Source: Zygnema circumcarinatum
Taxonomy: Eukaryota > Streptophyta > Zygnematophyceae > Zygnematales > Zygnemataceae
Length of the DNA: 64,000 nt
Assembly: GCA_037447605.1 (NCBI GenBank)
Contig: CM074806.1
Location: 3,438,112 to 3,502,111, forward strand
Direction: 5' to 3'
Shown here: in pieces, positions 1-12,600 of the stretch
How the letters are laid out: each line of letters opens with the position of its first letter
Numbering within the stretch: the first letter of the stretch is position 1
Notes under the pieces: model-generated
Databases searched by the model: none
Told to the model about the DNA's origin: nothing
What the model saw: the letters and a program-made list of their open reading frames with translations, nothing else
Position numbers and translations under genes: made by a program

Positions 1-76
1 GGAGGTCGAGGGTGCCGCTGAAGGAGCCGTCCCAGCACTTGTCGCAGAACAGCGATCCCACAATGGAGCTGCCGCT
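1..76 (-). CDS. 3' or internal exon fragment, possibly Ole e 1-like secreted protein
   Basis: On the minus strand a good splice acceptor (pyrimidine-rich tract, branch-like CTAAT, then GCAG) lies just above base 76. The exon below it is open to the window edge. It reads as a small cysteine-containing stretch around VGSLFCDKCWDGSFSG. The V-x-G-x-x-x-CD-x-C pattern recalls the start of the pollen Ole e 1 / extensin-like domain found in plant cell-wall proteins. Only about 25 codons are visible, so the family call is weak. No upstream exon could be placed in 77-900. Confidence 0.3.
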
Positions 77-364
77 CTGCGCAACGCGCACACAGAAAGG
101 AAATTAGGACCAAAATGGGGGGTTTTAGGGGCTGGAACTATGATACAGTTGTGTCCATTTCATGAAGGTCTAACTGCCAAAAATGTGAATACCACGACAA
201 GCCTTTCCACAAGTTTTTACTTCTAGTGCTGAATTAGAATTTGTGCCTTTTGCGAAGCTTGATCGTACTGCGGCGGGCAGAAAGGACTGGAGCAACGCAG
301 CGCAGAGCAGCCCAACGACCGCCGCCCAACTCCTCCCGTTTGCAGCCATTGCTCCGACTCTCGC

Positions 365-500
365 TCACTCTCCTTCCTACGTCGCTCTGTCTATCTCTTT
401 CTTTCCCTCCCTCTCCCTCTAACTCTCCCTCCCTATTTCTCTCTCTCTCTTCCTCCCTCTTTCTCTCTCTCTCTCCCTCCCTCGCTCTCTCTCTCACTTG
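365..500. repeat. CT-rich microsatellite
   Basis: Imperfect runs of CTCT and CCCTC fill this stretch and are followed by six CAG units at 501-518. Similar CT/GA tracts occur at several other gene-flanking places in the window. Confidence 0.85.
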
Positions 501-621
501 CAGCAGCAGCAGCAGCAGTCGAGCGCGGTGCCGTTCCCCTCCGCGCCGGCGCCTTTGTGCGCCCCCGCGCAGCTGTCCCTTTTGTCCGTTTGCGGAGCCG
601 CCGCTGGCGAACAGTTACGGC

Positions 622-663
622 GCCACGTGGAGTTACGCCAGTGGCGCTTCGCCTCCACGTGGC
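622..663. promoter_or_regulatory. Inverted pair of G-boxes
   Basis: GCCACGTGGAG at 622-632 is matched by its exact reverse complement at 653-663, with a 20-base spacer that itself contains the palindrome CGCCAGTGGCG. Each arm holds CCACGTGG, the plant G-box core bound by bZIP and bHLH factors. It lies about 0.65 kb before the first DEP1 ATG. The regulatory role is inferred. Confidence 0.5.
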
Positions 664-1297
664 ACGTTCGCACTTGCGGCGACGCAGCAGGGGCGGCTCC
701 GCCCGCCCTTTGTCGTTTTGCGCCTCGTTCCGCTGCGCGCTGTTTGGCCGCTAGCTGTGGGCGCGGCCGTCCGTACTATACTAGGCGCGGACGCGAGAAC
801 TGTAACAGTAACGACACGGAACGGCTGGCTCGCCAACATTATGTATTTTGGAAAATGGTGTTTACACATCTTTTTGGGCTAGATACACACCCTATTTTGC
901 CGGTCGATTTTTATTTTGGGCTGTTTTGGTAGTGGGGTTTCTTTTTATTAAAGGTGTGTTTCTCGACAAAAGCTGTGTAAATCGTAATTCCCTAATTTTA
1001 TGAACTAGTACGGTGTTCATGAATGCGGTACGTTCGATACGCTGCCGATATCCTATTTAGATATCGTATCGGACGGTGAGGAGAGGCCACGCCCCGCGGA
1101 GCATGTGACCTGTCTGGCGGCGCAGCACGGCGACCGCGCATGTGCCGCGCGCGCTGTCGCAGTCCACGCTAGCTGAAGCAGGAACATGGAGACAGAGGGC
1201 AGCAGGCTTCGGATAGCAGGAGCGGCCTTGGCCATGGCGGCAGGCGTGCACATTCTGCCAGCTGGCGCCGTGAGGCGCTTCGGCAGTGCCGCGGCCC

Positions 1298-4200
1298 ATG
1301 CTCCTTCCTCCGCCCGCCGTCCTCTGGTCGCCGGCCGCAGCAAGCCGCAGGCTTTCTCTGCCGCCATTTGCCGCCTCCTCCTTCATCAGGAAAGGCCGCT
1401 CAACTGGCTTCCCTTCTCGTGACAGGTGTCAGCAGGAGAGACATTTTCCCCCTACTGTGAAGTATTTGTCAGCCATCCTTCATCCTACAGTGCGTTTGCA
1501 GCCAGCAAGTCGACATTTCCACAGTGGCAGTGCCGTTGTTTGGAAAAGGAGTTCCTCACATTCCTCCGCAGTTCCTTTTGTCCGCCTAACTGACCCTGAA
1601 AGACTTGCAAAAAGTGAAATTTCTGGCGCCCTGATGGCTGCCAAGGCTCCATCTATCACCGAGAACGAAGCGGTGCAGGAGGCGTGTGCCCTTGTTTCAG
1701 AGCTCTGTCGGCAGTTTTACACCCTTGGATGGGTGACCGGAACAGGCGGCAGCATCACGACGAAAGTGATCGATGAAAGCAAGAGTAATGGAGAGCGCTT
1801 GATCGTGATGTCGCCCTCAGGTGATTGTCGTTTGCTTACTTAAAGCAACAGTAAAGTTGGCGAGTCGGAATATTTATCTTCAATCTTGGGCCCACAATAC
1901 ATAGCTCATTAATGATGCATTTACTTTCGGGCAGATTCCTGCATTGTTTTTTAAGCTGCAAGTTTGAACTAGGGAACTTTAACGAGGGCAAACTATGGTA
2001 CATGTCAATGCCTTCTGTGCCAGCTCACCCCTACGCGAGAATGTATAAAATGGAAAGAATCCTAGTTATTTATTCGGACAGTATCGAGTATCCGCTAGAC
2101 TTCACAAAATGCAGCCCAATCATAGATCGGAGTTTTCAAGCATTGAATAGCATTGTCAAAGGTCTCACTAACTTGTTTCTATTCATTCAGCACATAGTTG
2201 CAATGTTGTTGAAAAAAAAATATAGGACAAAAGACTGGGGAATCATCCAGTTTAAGCTAGTTTGAAGAATATTAAAGGACCACTCCCACAGTTTAGATCC
2301 ACTTGTTGCACCGCTAGGATGTTTGAATTTTAAGAGACCACTCCATTTTTAAAAGATGGTTGAATTAGAGTTGATCAGCCGTATGTACTGCGTTTTTATT
2401 TTTGATCTCGCCCGCGGCGAGAGTGAAGGGGAAAACTGGGAAGACTTAACTGAATCGTGTAAGAGTGCTGCATTTGTGACTTGCCAGGTGTTCAAAAGGA
2501 AAGGATGCTTCCTGAAGACATGTATGTGATGGACCCTTCTGGAAGCATCCTATCGAGTCCGAAGCCTAAGCCATCACCACATAAGCCTCCCAAATGCAGT
2601 GAATGTGGTCCTCTTTTTCTTAAGGTGAGCGCTTTCTAAAGAACCTTGAGGGAATGCAAACAGACTAGAAGAACCTAGCACCAATGCACCAATCGAACCA
2701 CTTGAGTAAAAAAAAGTTTGTGGGATAATAAGTTTTAACATATCGGATGTATGTTTCTCCTTTACCATTTTGCGTAGGCCTATCATATGCGCAATGCGGG
2801 AGCGGTTATCCACAGCCATGGCATGGAAGCTTGTCTGGCCACGATGATTGAACCCGGCGCTAAGGAGTTTCGAGTGAGTTACATTCAGAATCATTTAATG
2901 AATTCCAGTTTTTTTTTTTCATTTTCATCAGCAACATGTGCTTAACGCGTCTTTTTGTCTCGTTGTATTTGGACAGATTACACACATGGAGATGATCAAG
3001 GGGATCACAGGCCATGGTTACTACGATGAACTTGTTGTGCCCATCATTGAAAACACCGCTCGAGAATATGAGCTTACAGAGTCTCTCGCAGAAGCGGTAC
3101 AAAGCCTTACCTTTGCCGCTGTGAGGATAATCTTTCGGTTGTGGAGTGTTCACTGAGGAAACATTCTATTGTGGTGACTGTGCACAGATTGCGGCGTATC
3201 CAAAAGCGACAGCTGTTCTTGTACGAAATCATGGGATTTATGTCTGGGGTGACAACTGGATTCAAGCCAAGACGCAGGTAGGGGGCCAACAACTTCAGAC
3301 ATCTCGAAGGAAGATCCAAGATTCTTCACCTTTTTTGGGTTTTTTTCTGTCCTTCACGTACACTGAATTGGTGAAGTAACCTTGAATACTGTATTCCTCT
3401 GCCATGTTGTCAGGCTGAGTGCTATCACTATCTATTTGATGCGGCTATCCGCCTGCACCAAATGGGGCTTGACCCAGCTGACCCTCTTCACGGTCCCGTA
3501 AGGAAGAGCACCAATGTTGTTGCACCACATAGTGTGCAAACCAATGGAGTGTCGCCACATGGCATGAAAAGAAGGAAACCAGAAGCAGGCACAAATGACT
3601 CATATCCGGTACGCCACCGCTACAGCTGATTTCCGGGTTTTTTTTTCTTTGAGTGTAGGCTCTGTGATAGAGAGATGTTCTTAATCGAATATTTAATTCG
3701 TGTAGCTATCTGTCAAGTATCTAACCGTTCTCGTCTTTCGTGGGTTGGATGTTGTTCTCTCCAGCCCTTCATTCTATTGGATATTGAGGGCACCACAACG
3801 CCTATTTCATTCGTGTCAGACGTTCTTTTTCCATATGCTAAATCCCACGTTGGGGAGTTTCTCCGAGCAACATTCGACTCTGTGGAGACGAGGGAGGATA
3901 TCAAAGCACTACGCCAGCAGGTAGCCCAAAGATGTCCGCTACTTCTCCTTAAGCTGATGTCTGCTACGTGTCTTGGACTATCTTATCTACATTCCATGCT
4001 GCAAGTGCCCATGTCAATCTCTAGAAGCATTGATGTATGCGGACTGAATAGGGGGGAATTCCATATATAAATTTCAACAGGGTATTGGGGCTGTGGGAGG
4101 GTTCTGTAGGTTGAGTCCGACCTTGCTGCAGGTGTTCCCGGGGCAGTTCCTATTCCACCAGACGAATCTGGAAGAGATTTGGTGATAGCAGCCTTGGAGG

Positions 4201-5479
4201 AGAATGTTGCGGCAATGATTGCAGCAGATCGGAAAGTTGGAGCTTTGAAACAATTACAAGTGTGTTGGTCGACCTGTGCTTTCCGTGAGACAGAAAAGCA
4301 AGCTATGATTTGTCCGCTGTTCTGGTGATCGTGGCGGCGCCTGTCAAGTGGTTTTAGGGGAGGAGAGGGAGTGGTTAAACCTAATTTTGACAATTTATTT
4401 GGTTGAAATGGCATCCAGGGCCATATTTGGAGGGTAGGCTATTCGAATGGGGAGCTGAAAGGAAGATTTTTTGACGACGTGCCAAAAGCCTTAGACCAAT
4501 GGTTTGCAGCCGACAGCAAGGTGAGGTTTTGAGAATTGCGATTGGCACACAGACTCATCTGCCAGCAGAAAGGTTTGTGGTTGATGTGGTTGGTTGGTTA
4601 CTGTACGGATTGGGTGCTTCAGAAATTTCAATATCCATTTCTCCATCAACTGCGTCAGGGACAAGTTTCTCTGAATTAAAAGAGGGTTTCAAGGGGCTGA
4701 ACTTTATCTCTAGAACTTGTTTTTTTGTGGTACAAACTTGACGATGGAGACCCAACTGACCGATGGAAAACATTTTGGCCCTCACCTTCTCACTCTATCT
4801 CTCCGTCCCTTTCTCTCTCTCTCTCTTTCTCTCTCTCTTCTTTTCAACAGATTTACATCTATTCAAGTGGAAGTCGCGAGGCCCAACGACTCATTTTTGG
4901 ATACACCGATTTCGGAGATTTAAGAAAGTATTTGTCGGGCTTTTTTGACACTACCACTGGGTATAGATCTCAGCCCAATGCTCATTGCGCCATTTTGTTG
5001 TGCGGAAAGCTTTGCGTACTGATCTGGGCCAAACCTCACTGTGTGATTAATCCAAATGACGATTCACGCACTTGTGGATGTGTAGGCCAAAAAGGGAAGT
5101 TAAGAGCTACTCCGAAATTGCACTTTCGCTGGGAGTTGATGATCCCTCCTCGATAACTTTTGCAACTGATATCTTGGAAGAAGCAGAAGCTGCAAAAGCA
5201 GCAGGTAAGCGTTGATACATGTTCCCCCTTTTTTTCTTTTTGAAGCGACTAAAACCGGCATGGGAACCACGAATGTCTCGTTTTGAGCCGTGATGGACTG
5301 TAGTTTGACTCCCTCCTGCTTTCGTTCAACCTTTGCTCTCCTTTTTTTCTGCTCTTTTCTGATACGATGCTGTTTGAGGCTGTGCAGGTTTTGAAGCTGT
5401 TCTCCTCTCCCGACCCGGCAACAAGCCACTGCCCTCCAGCCATGGCTTTCGGGTGCTCTCGTCCCTTATGGAATTATGA
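1298..5479 (+). CDS. DEP1: Methylthioribulose-1-phosphate dehydratase / enolase-phosphatase fusion (DEP1)
   Basis: This is the plant fusion enzyme of the methionine salvage (Yang) cycle. It dehydrates methylthioribulose-1-phosphate and then enolises and dephosphorylates the product. Exons: 1298-1820, 2488-2624, 2778-2873, 2977-3096, 3188-3277, 3414-3608, 3765-3920, 4110-4259, 4419-4520, 4851-4960, 5086-5204, 5388-5479. All phases agree. From the internal ATG at 1634 the product is 517 residues, close to the roughly 500 of land-plant DEP1. In that numbering the class II aldolase-like half has the metal-binding HSH (120-122) and NHG (195). The HAD-type phosphatase half starts with DIEGTTT (Asp281) and has SSGS and a final SRPGNKPLP. 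The ATG at 1298 would add a 112-residue Arg/Ser/Pro-rich leader resembling a transit peptide; which start is used is open. Confidence 0.93.
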
Positions 5480-6489
5480 GCATCAGGTTTTGTATTTTTT
5501 AGAGAGGCAGGACTACCAACCGAGTGATTAGCTATCAATGGCCCATTTTTGATCGACCACTATTAGGGCTGAGTTTGGTACTCCGTACTCTGGTTTGAAC
5601 CACAAAAAAGGTTGATCTCCACTACTCCTTGTCTCAAACTGTGATTTTTGAAGCAGTGTGCGGTGGTTGAATACTCCGTCTATTTTGTAACGATCGATTT
5701 ATGCTTCTCATCAACTTTTACTGGACTGCTCATAATGCTCTGAATTGCCTCATTGCTACGTCAAGAATAAAACGTTCCCAGGATGCAACAACTTCACAAG
5801 GATAGGATGGGGCGTCATGGAAGCTCCTTCTGCGAAATTGACTCACGTACGCACTGCTCTCATAGGCACTTAGGCGAAATGGTTTCGACAACTCCATGCT
5901 TTGGAACAAAACTGGTAAAAACCCTAAAAGCCAGCGTAAAAGGACGAACTTTGGAGACCCGAGTTTTCGTGCAGTCCGAGCTATCGCTGCGAGCCTTCTT
6001 GGTCAAAGTTATAACCAATAATGACCGACGGACTTGACTGGCTGACTAACCATGGCTAAACCAAAAACCAAACCAAACTGAACCTCGTTTTGGCTTCGGG
6101 AGGGCAAGGCCGCAGGGTTTCTATGCCGGTCTGTTCAACAGCCAGTTCAGTCCAGCTCAGTTCAGTTCAGCGCAGTTCTCCTCACATGTGTCAGGAAGCC
6201 ACGTGTCGCATCCTGAGAGCGCTTGACTTTGGTGCTGCCACGTGGCAAATGGAATCTTCCTTCAGGACCCCCGAGGACCTCGATAAAGTCAAGAGCGGCT
6301 CCCGCTTTTGGGCCCATGCTGAAGCTCTGAGGAGGCGTGGGGGAAGGCGAGCTTCTTCAGAAGGGCGCTGAAGGTGAGGGCGAGGAAGTAAGGATCTATT
6401 AAGGCAGAGAGTGATCTTGTGCAGAGATAGTGTGGTCGGGCTCACTTTGTTTCCTCCCCTCTTGCCGCTGCTCCGCCGCTTTACTCAGG
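5480..6489. other. Intergenic: DEP1 3' flank and promoter of the next gene
   Basis: No exon is convincing here. From 6060 to 6175 there is a degenerate run of CCAAACC and GTTCAG words. Two G-boxes follow at 6185-6245. The stretch ends in the probable 5' leader of the strictosidine-synthase-like gene. Confidence 0.5.
6185..6245. promoter_or_regulatory. Two G-box elements upstream of SSL gene
   Basis: GCCACGTGTCGC (near 6200) and GCCACGTGGCAA (near 6238) sit about 250-300 bases before the ATG at 6490. They match the ACGT-core elements bound by plant bZIP/bHLH factors. The role is inferred from sequence only. Confidence 0.4.
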
Positions 6490-8845
6490 ATGCGGCGGAG
6501 AAATGTAGGCAGCGGTGGAAGGGAGGAGGAGGAGGAGGGCTTAAAAAGAGCCTCCGAGGGGGCCGACGGCAGAGAAGAGGAAGCGGAGGATGTGCAGGAG
6601 GAAACAGAGGATGAGGCCGAAGGCACGCCCAGCACTCAACTCGATGGCATCAAAAAGGAGGAGCCATACGACATTTCAAGTGATCCTTACTTCGCGCGTT
6701 ACTTCTCTCAGACACCGACCGAGGTCACCTTCAGCAAAGTGCGGCCTTCCTTGTACATTCTTCTGCTTGGAGTGAGCTTAGCGCTTCTAGTGTCGCCTAT
6801 ATTGTCGCCCATCCATTCCGCGCCATACCATCCGCAGCAAATCCCTCTGCGCGAGGGGATATTTGAGCCCAATGACGAACTTTTAAACGCGCGTAAGCTC
6901 GCAATAGGTCAGCTTCCCGGATGTGAAGATTTTGTTATGACTCCCGATAATTTATCCTTTCTGTGCGGCTCTAAAGATGGATGGATTCGACGAATGTGGA
7001 TGAATGAAACTGTGGAGAAGTACTTGTGGATTGGAAGCCAAGTGTTGGGTCTCGAGTGGGCGGCTAACGGAGACCTAATAGTGTGCGCCACAAGTAAGGT
7101 AAGCCATTTGTAACGTTTAAAGTATAGTTGTAAATCCGTGATTAAGCCTTTGATTGAGATTTACCAAGATGAAAAGGTTAGTTTGAGCTGAAGTTACAGC
7201 GATAATGCAACATTTGGGCTTACATTGTGCACTGGCACCTGTCGCATTTCTTGGAGTGCACTGTGCATGGCCTTTTGGACTGTTTAGGGAAGTGAATCAA
7301 ACTGCTGCCATCGACGTATGCTCGTTAAATTTCAAGCGATTGTGAGCGTTTGACAGAATGGGTGTTCCCCGTACTGTTATTGAATGCATCCTTTCAGGAA
7401 AGACTGAGCTACTAGTTTTCTTCGTTGGTCTATTTTTTATACGAGAACACTGCTTGACTTTAACAACTATCTTGCGCCCCTCTTGATTAACCTTACTGAC
7501 GCTGTGCAGTGGACATTATTGCTTTATATTGTTCAGATTATAATGGAAACTCTTTTCTTTTGCAATGTCAGGGTCTTCTGTCCGTGACTAACGACAAGAA
7601 GATAACAGTATTGGCAACTGGATCAAAATTTCGACCTTTCAAGTATGCACATTCTTATCGACCAATGCCGGAATTCATGGTTTTGCAAGGGATTGCAAGG
7701 ATTTAAGGAAGAAAAGTTGAAAATCCAACGTTTAAGGCCTGAAATTGCTGAATTAGAGAGGTCAAACAACAAATACTATTTTATAATATTGTATCAGATG
7801 GCAATTCTAACGCTTTCCTTTGAATAGTGAATGTGATTCTTTCTATATAATTTGTGGCCCTCAGTCGCTTTGCGGCTCTGCACTTGCTCGTATATGCAGG
7901 ATAGTGGACAATGTCGCTGCTGCGAGTAGTGGGCGGATCTTCTTTTCCGACGCTTCTGAAAAGTTTCCCGTGGAGAAGTACTATCTCGAGGGCCTGGAAA
8001 TGGGTCTTAACGGACGCCTTCTGGTTTACGATCCTAAATTTAAACTCACTGACATAGTAATCGAGAGCCTCGCTTTTGCAAATGGTGTTGCACTCTCTAA
8101 AGACGAGGATTTTGTCCTTGTAGCAGATACATATCGGTGAGTCGAGCCATGCCCCTTTCTATATGCATCGGGTGTTTGTCATGTTATTGTTGGGTGGTTT
8201 GACAGGCCTTTTTTTAAATATTCAGGCTGATTACGTGACTTTTTGACTCCCGTTCTCTTGCAGAACTCGTATTATCCGCTACTGGTTAAACGGGACGAAA
8301 ACTGGTACTGCAGATGTCTTTCTGGATAACCTTCCCGGATACCCCGATAACGTGAATTCAAACGAAGACGGAACATTTTGGATTGCCCTAGCAAGTGTAA
8401 GTCAGCCTTGCTCAAGCTTTGCATTCTGTCCTGGAGCACTGCTTTTAGCCCAATTTGTGGCAAGATCCTGAGAGATTGTTGGTATGATGTCTAGATGGAG
8501 ACTTATTCCATTCTTCCACATTTCAGCACATATGCTGAGAACACGACCAGTGGCCCTCCTGTTGATTTTCAAATGATGCAGAGGAGGAGCGAGACTTTGG
8601 ACTTCTTTCAACCGCTTCCGCTAGTAAAGACGGCGCTGTCTAAGTTTCCAGCGTGGACGTGGATGGGGTTTGCCGAGACGGGGGGATGGCTCTTAAAGGT
8701 GAGCCAAGAGGGGGAGGTGATCGAAAGCCTGGAAGACTCCAAGGGGAAGATTTTCCGCTTCCTGACCAGCGCCAGGGAGTACGGCGGCACTCTTTACTTC
8801 AGCAGCTGGCAGGGAGACTACATTGGAGCTCTCAAGCTCTCGTGA
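6490..8845 (+). CDS. SSL: Strictosidine synthase-like / APMAP-like membrane-anchored beta-propeller
   Basis: Exons 6490-7098, 7572-7642, 7900-8136, 8264-8396 and 8495-8845 join in phase to give 466 residues. The ATG at 6490 is the first in frame. The N-terminus is cytosol-like and very acidic (Glu runs, residues 11-45), followed by one hydrophobic segment at about 86-105, so a type II signal anchor is likely. The rest resembles the six-bladed propeller of the strictosidine synthase-like / adipocyte plasma membrane-associated protein family: LPGCEDFV, CGSKDGWI, IFFSDASEKF, ANGVALSKDEDFVLVADT, TRIIRYWL and DNLPGYPDNVNSNEDGTFW. Members are lactonase-like hydrolases with mostly unknown substrates. 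Few plant members make strictosidine, so that activity should not be assumed here. The C-terminus ends in YFSSWQGDYIGALKLS. Confidence 0.88.
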
Positions 8846-9673
8846 GCATTTAGGATTTAGTGTTAGGATTTAGGGCTTTAGCAAAAGGTATTGTTCAGGG
8901 TCAGAGCTCTAGGGCTCTCGTGATGCTGCTACCTTGAGCCATGTAATGATGACCCCTGCGGGGTTCCCTAATGCCGTACTGGTCATGTTTGCAACAGAGA
9001 GAGAACTTCAATTTTTAAGGGTTTTCTGTCAATGAGATGGGCACGTAAATCTTGTCGGAACGAGATCATTTTTTTTTGTAAATGAGCGGAGTTGACTTCA
9101 AATTTCTTGCGGTGCAGTGCCTCTTGTGTTGGGACATTAAAAAAAACATCTGCTGGGCGAAATAAAAGGGAAAAGATTAAGAGAAACCATTTCCATGGAA
9201 CACTACAAAAGGAATTACATTAACGACCTTTTCCCTGTACATGTTACCGGAAGGTCTCTACCAAAAACAGTACCTGTGAACCTGCCCCACCTTTCTAAGC
9301 AGATCCTATGACCTAGCCACCTGCCATGGTGAGCATTATTCCTATTTCTACTACACGTTTCCTGCAACAATCCTGCGCCCCCCTCCCCTCCCCCCCCCTC
9401 ACACACCAATCTTTTCCCTAAGAAAATCGCTGGCCGGGCAGGGTGCCCTCCGCCGAGAGTAATCGCCGCCGATTACGTCTGACATCTTGGAGATATCGAG
9501 TTAAATAAATTGCAAACCCTCCGTGATTGTTTTTCCATAAATTAGGCACTAGAACCCCACTCCTGTTGGGCCTTCCACTTACGAGATGTAAGGCTGCAGC
9601 TTTGGTTCCTCCGCATTCTGATTTCTATCGAGACCTGTCCAAGTTGAGCCTCTTCCAAGGGCAAAGACGGCAC
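8846..9673. other. Convergent 3' flanks
   Basis: This stretch lies between the stop codons of two converging genes. It has short A/T and C runs, including a C-rich run near 9380-9400, and no exon I can support. It should hold both 3' UTRs. Confidence 0.5.
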
Positions 9674-12600
9674 TCAACATTCAGACCTGCATGTTTCCTC
9701 TAAGATTGTTTGTTTGGCTACATCTGGAACATCTTCCTTGGGATCTTCTGCCTCGCCATTGCCTGCTGGTGGTTGGACTGCCACATCCTCGCCAGATAGG
9801 ACTGCCGGTTTCTCCTCACAATCTGCCTGCGCGGTTTTTGGAGGACTATTCATTGCCTCCGAAAAAGCATCGATAAGCTGCTCAGCCAAGCTCGGCAAGT
9901 CCTCTCCCAGCGCTTCAATGAAAACAGTGACGGTACTTTTCTGCTCCGCGGAAGCGTGTACAGTCAGCCAAGAGACCAGCTTTACTTGGATTTCCTTGGT
10001 CATGTGTCCCTCCTGCATCAGCTGTCGAATCATGCGGATGTTCTTGATCTGCTGTGCCTGCTATTGCCCCCCAACGGAAAATCCGTCAGACATATCAATG
10101 AGTAGCTGGTCTACTCCTAATGGTAAAGGCCAATTTGCGACAGTCTTTCATAATGTAAAGTCGGTTTAGTTCAGCATTCGGTTTGGTCCCAGTTCTGGGT
10201 CGACTTTGATTGAGTTCGGTTATACATAAAGTCAGTTGGGCAGGGTTGGGTTCATTTCAATCTGATCCACTCAACTCTGTATCGTTTCACTTCGGTCAGT
10301 TCAATTCGGAAACGTTTGTTTCCCCACAGCTACAGCTCTGTACTGTTGTGTGCAAGACTCACCTTAGAAGCACCAGCAGCATCCATTGACGCAGTAAGAC
10401 TTTCGTCAGGCACTCCTTCTCTTGCACTTGCTTCAGCTCCAGTCTGCGCCCACTGGCAAAGCTGCCATTAGGTCTAGAAACAACGCATCATCCTTCCACT
10501 GCATTTCCTGCTGCCGTCAGCCCTGCACGCGCAGGATGAATGCCAGCTTCCAGCAGCTCCCATCCATTGAGCTCGAAGGACAATCAAATGATTAATCTTT
10601 ACACAGCAAGCAAGCTTGAAAATGACAGTGTGCAGGTCCTGGATGTTCTATACTTGCAGGCCTCATTGATCCAAACGAATAGACAAATAAACAAATCTAG
10701 TTGAAGAGCCGGGACCAATCCTTTGCCTTCTATCACGTCCAGCGGCAAACCTAAAGCACTGACAGCCGGAGAATTGTAGAGAGTTTCGTGTTTAGGCTAC
10801 CGTAGAAGTCACATTTGTTAGCCGAACAACTCACATATACTGAAAAGAATGCTATGACACAACAATGTGCCACGACTTACGTCAACAATAGGACCAGAAA
10901 ATGGTCAGAAATGCAGGAGTTGATAAATACAAAGTATTAATGATCATCTGAATGCCAGTACAAGCTTCCACGAATACACGATAACTGTATTTTGGATATT
11001 GCACCCGCCAAACAAGCAGGATCACCAGAATAATTGACTTCATGGTTTCCTGATCTCAAGACGAGCACTAATCAACAAAAAGACAAAGAAGTCGATCAAC
11101 TCCAAGGATCGAAAGGCGATGTCAACCTTGAGCACTTTCCAGTCCAATCCATCCCTCCAAACTTTGTAACGCAGAACTCAAACCTACTGAACAAGGGGAT
11201 TTTCTCAAGTGTTTTCTGAAAGTACGAACAATGCTATCTTCCGTGCAACCATGTCATCCTCGTTAAACTTGACCTGACTAACCCTGTCGACCAGCAAAGT
11301 GGAATCGGCCATACCTGGTGCTCAGTCTCAGGTGTGACCCGTGCATCTCCATCACCTGCGCTCATGGAACTGTCGGCGGCATTCGCAGTAAGGTCGGTGC
11401 CAACAAGCTGAGACGCTGAAGACACTCCACTGGGGGCTGTAAGCTGAGTAGGCCTTTTTCGTCTCGGTCTTTGTGCTGCAAAAACAATATGTTGCACACA
11501 CGAAGAAAATTCATGGTCAAGAGGAGGAACAGAAGTGTGAGATGATGGAAGAGTGTAAAGATTAGGCATGCTTCCCCGGGAATTCGCACGAGCTGAAGCA
11601 AAAAACCTTCAACACACTCCTGAAAAAAAAGGGAAAACTCGGGTGGCAACATTGATTGACAAAAACACCAAGACTCATAATCTCATGATCTCCTGTTGGA
11701 ATGCCATATATCAATAGCTGTCATGAACATGTGAGTGTAAACCTTCAAGCACAGAGACGAAGTTTCAAAGTGAAGAAAAATAACACAAACCTGACACAGC
11801 TGTCTCACATCTGGCCTCTTCCGTTGCAGTTCCCTCCACTCCGGCTGCTGTGACTGCCGCCACTTTAAAGACGTAGACAGTGCCAGGTTCAAGTCCCGTC
11901 ACTGTCACAGCAGTCATATAGGGAGGCGTGCACGGCGGAGGCCCATATGTACTATCGCCTACCTTCTTATGCCATACCTTGTAGCCTGTGATCGCCCCAA
12001 CACCTCTTCCACTGAACCCATGCGGTGCCTGGTCCCATCATCCATCCATCCATCCAGGCCATAGGTATCATATTCTACGAAAAATACAACTATTATTAAG
12101 AAGAAGGGAAGTCAAGGCATCTCTGCTTTATGAAACAATGGCAAAAACTGAACAAGGATACGAGGATCTAAATTCAAAGAATAGAGCAGTATAAGAGCTA
12201 CCAACAACTCATATGTTGCTCCTTAGAATGAACAATCTTGCCATTCCCCTTATCTGAGTATTCAAACGCGAGGTAACGAAGGTCGCTTACTGTCCATTTT
12301 ACAACAACTGAAGTCGGCCGAATGTCAGCAAATTGCAGCTCTGTTGGTGGAGATAAAGACTGATCAGAATCGTTCGTCTTCACCAACATGCCATCATTTT
12401 CTCGAGCAGATCCTGTGAAATTGAAAAAGAGAATGATCAAGAATGATCATCACTGAAATTCCTAGAAGTCAAGAAGCACGTAGTTTATCTCTGCAAGCAA
12501 ATTCCACCTTGTCAGCTCATAAGAAGATACCCTTTCCAAAGATACACCTAGGCTCAACATTTCATTGCCCAGAGTAAACAGTAAGATAGAACTGGAAAAT

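Larger units (their letters stand above)
77..1297. other. Gene-less stretch upstream of DEP1
   Basis: This stretch holds a long CT-rich microsatellite, a short CAG run, a G-box inverted pair and, close to the DEP1 start, GTACGG motifs and a small palindrome. The reading frames crossing it are low-complexity. I see no convincing exon. It probably contains the DEP1 promoter and 5' leader. Confidence 0.5.

Noticed and set aside
234-497. Arg/Glu-rich frame on the minus strand
   Set aside because: It is a translation of the CT microsatellite.
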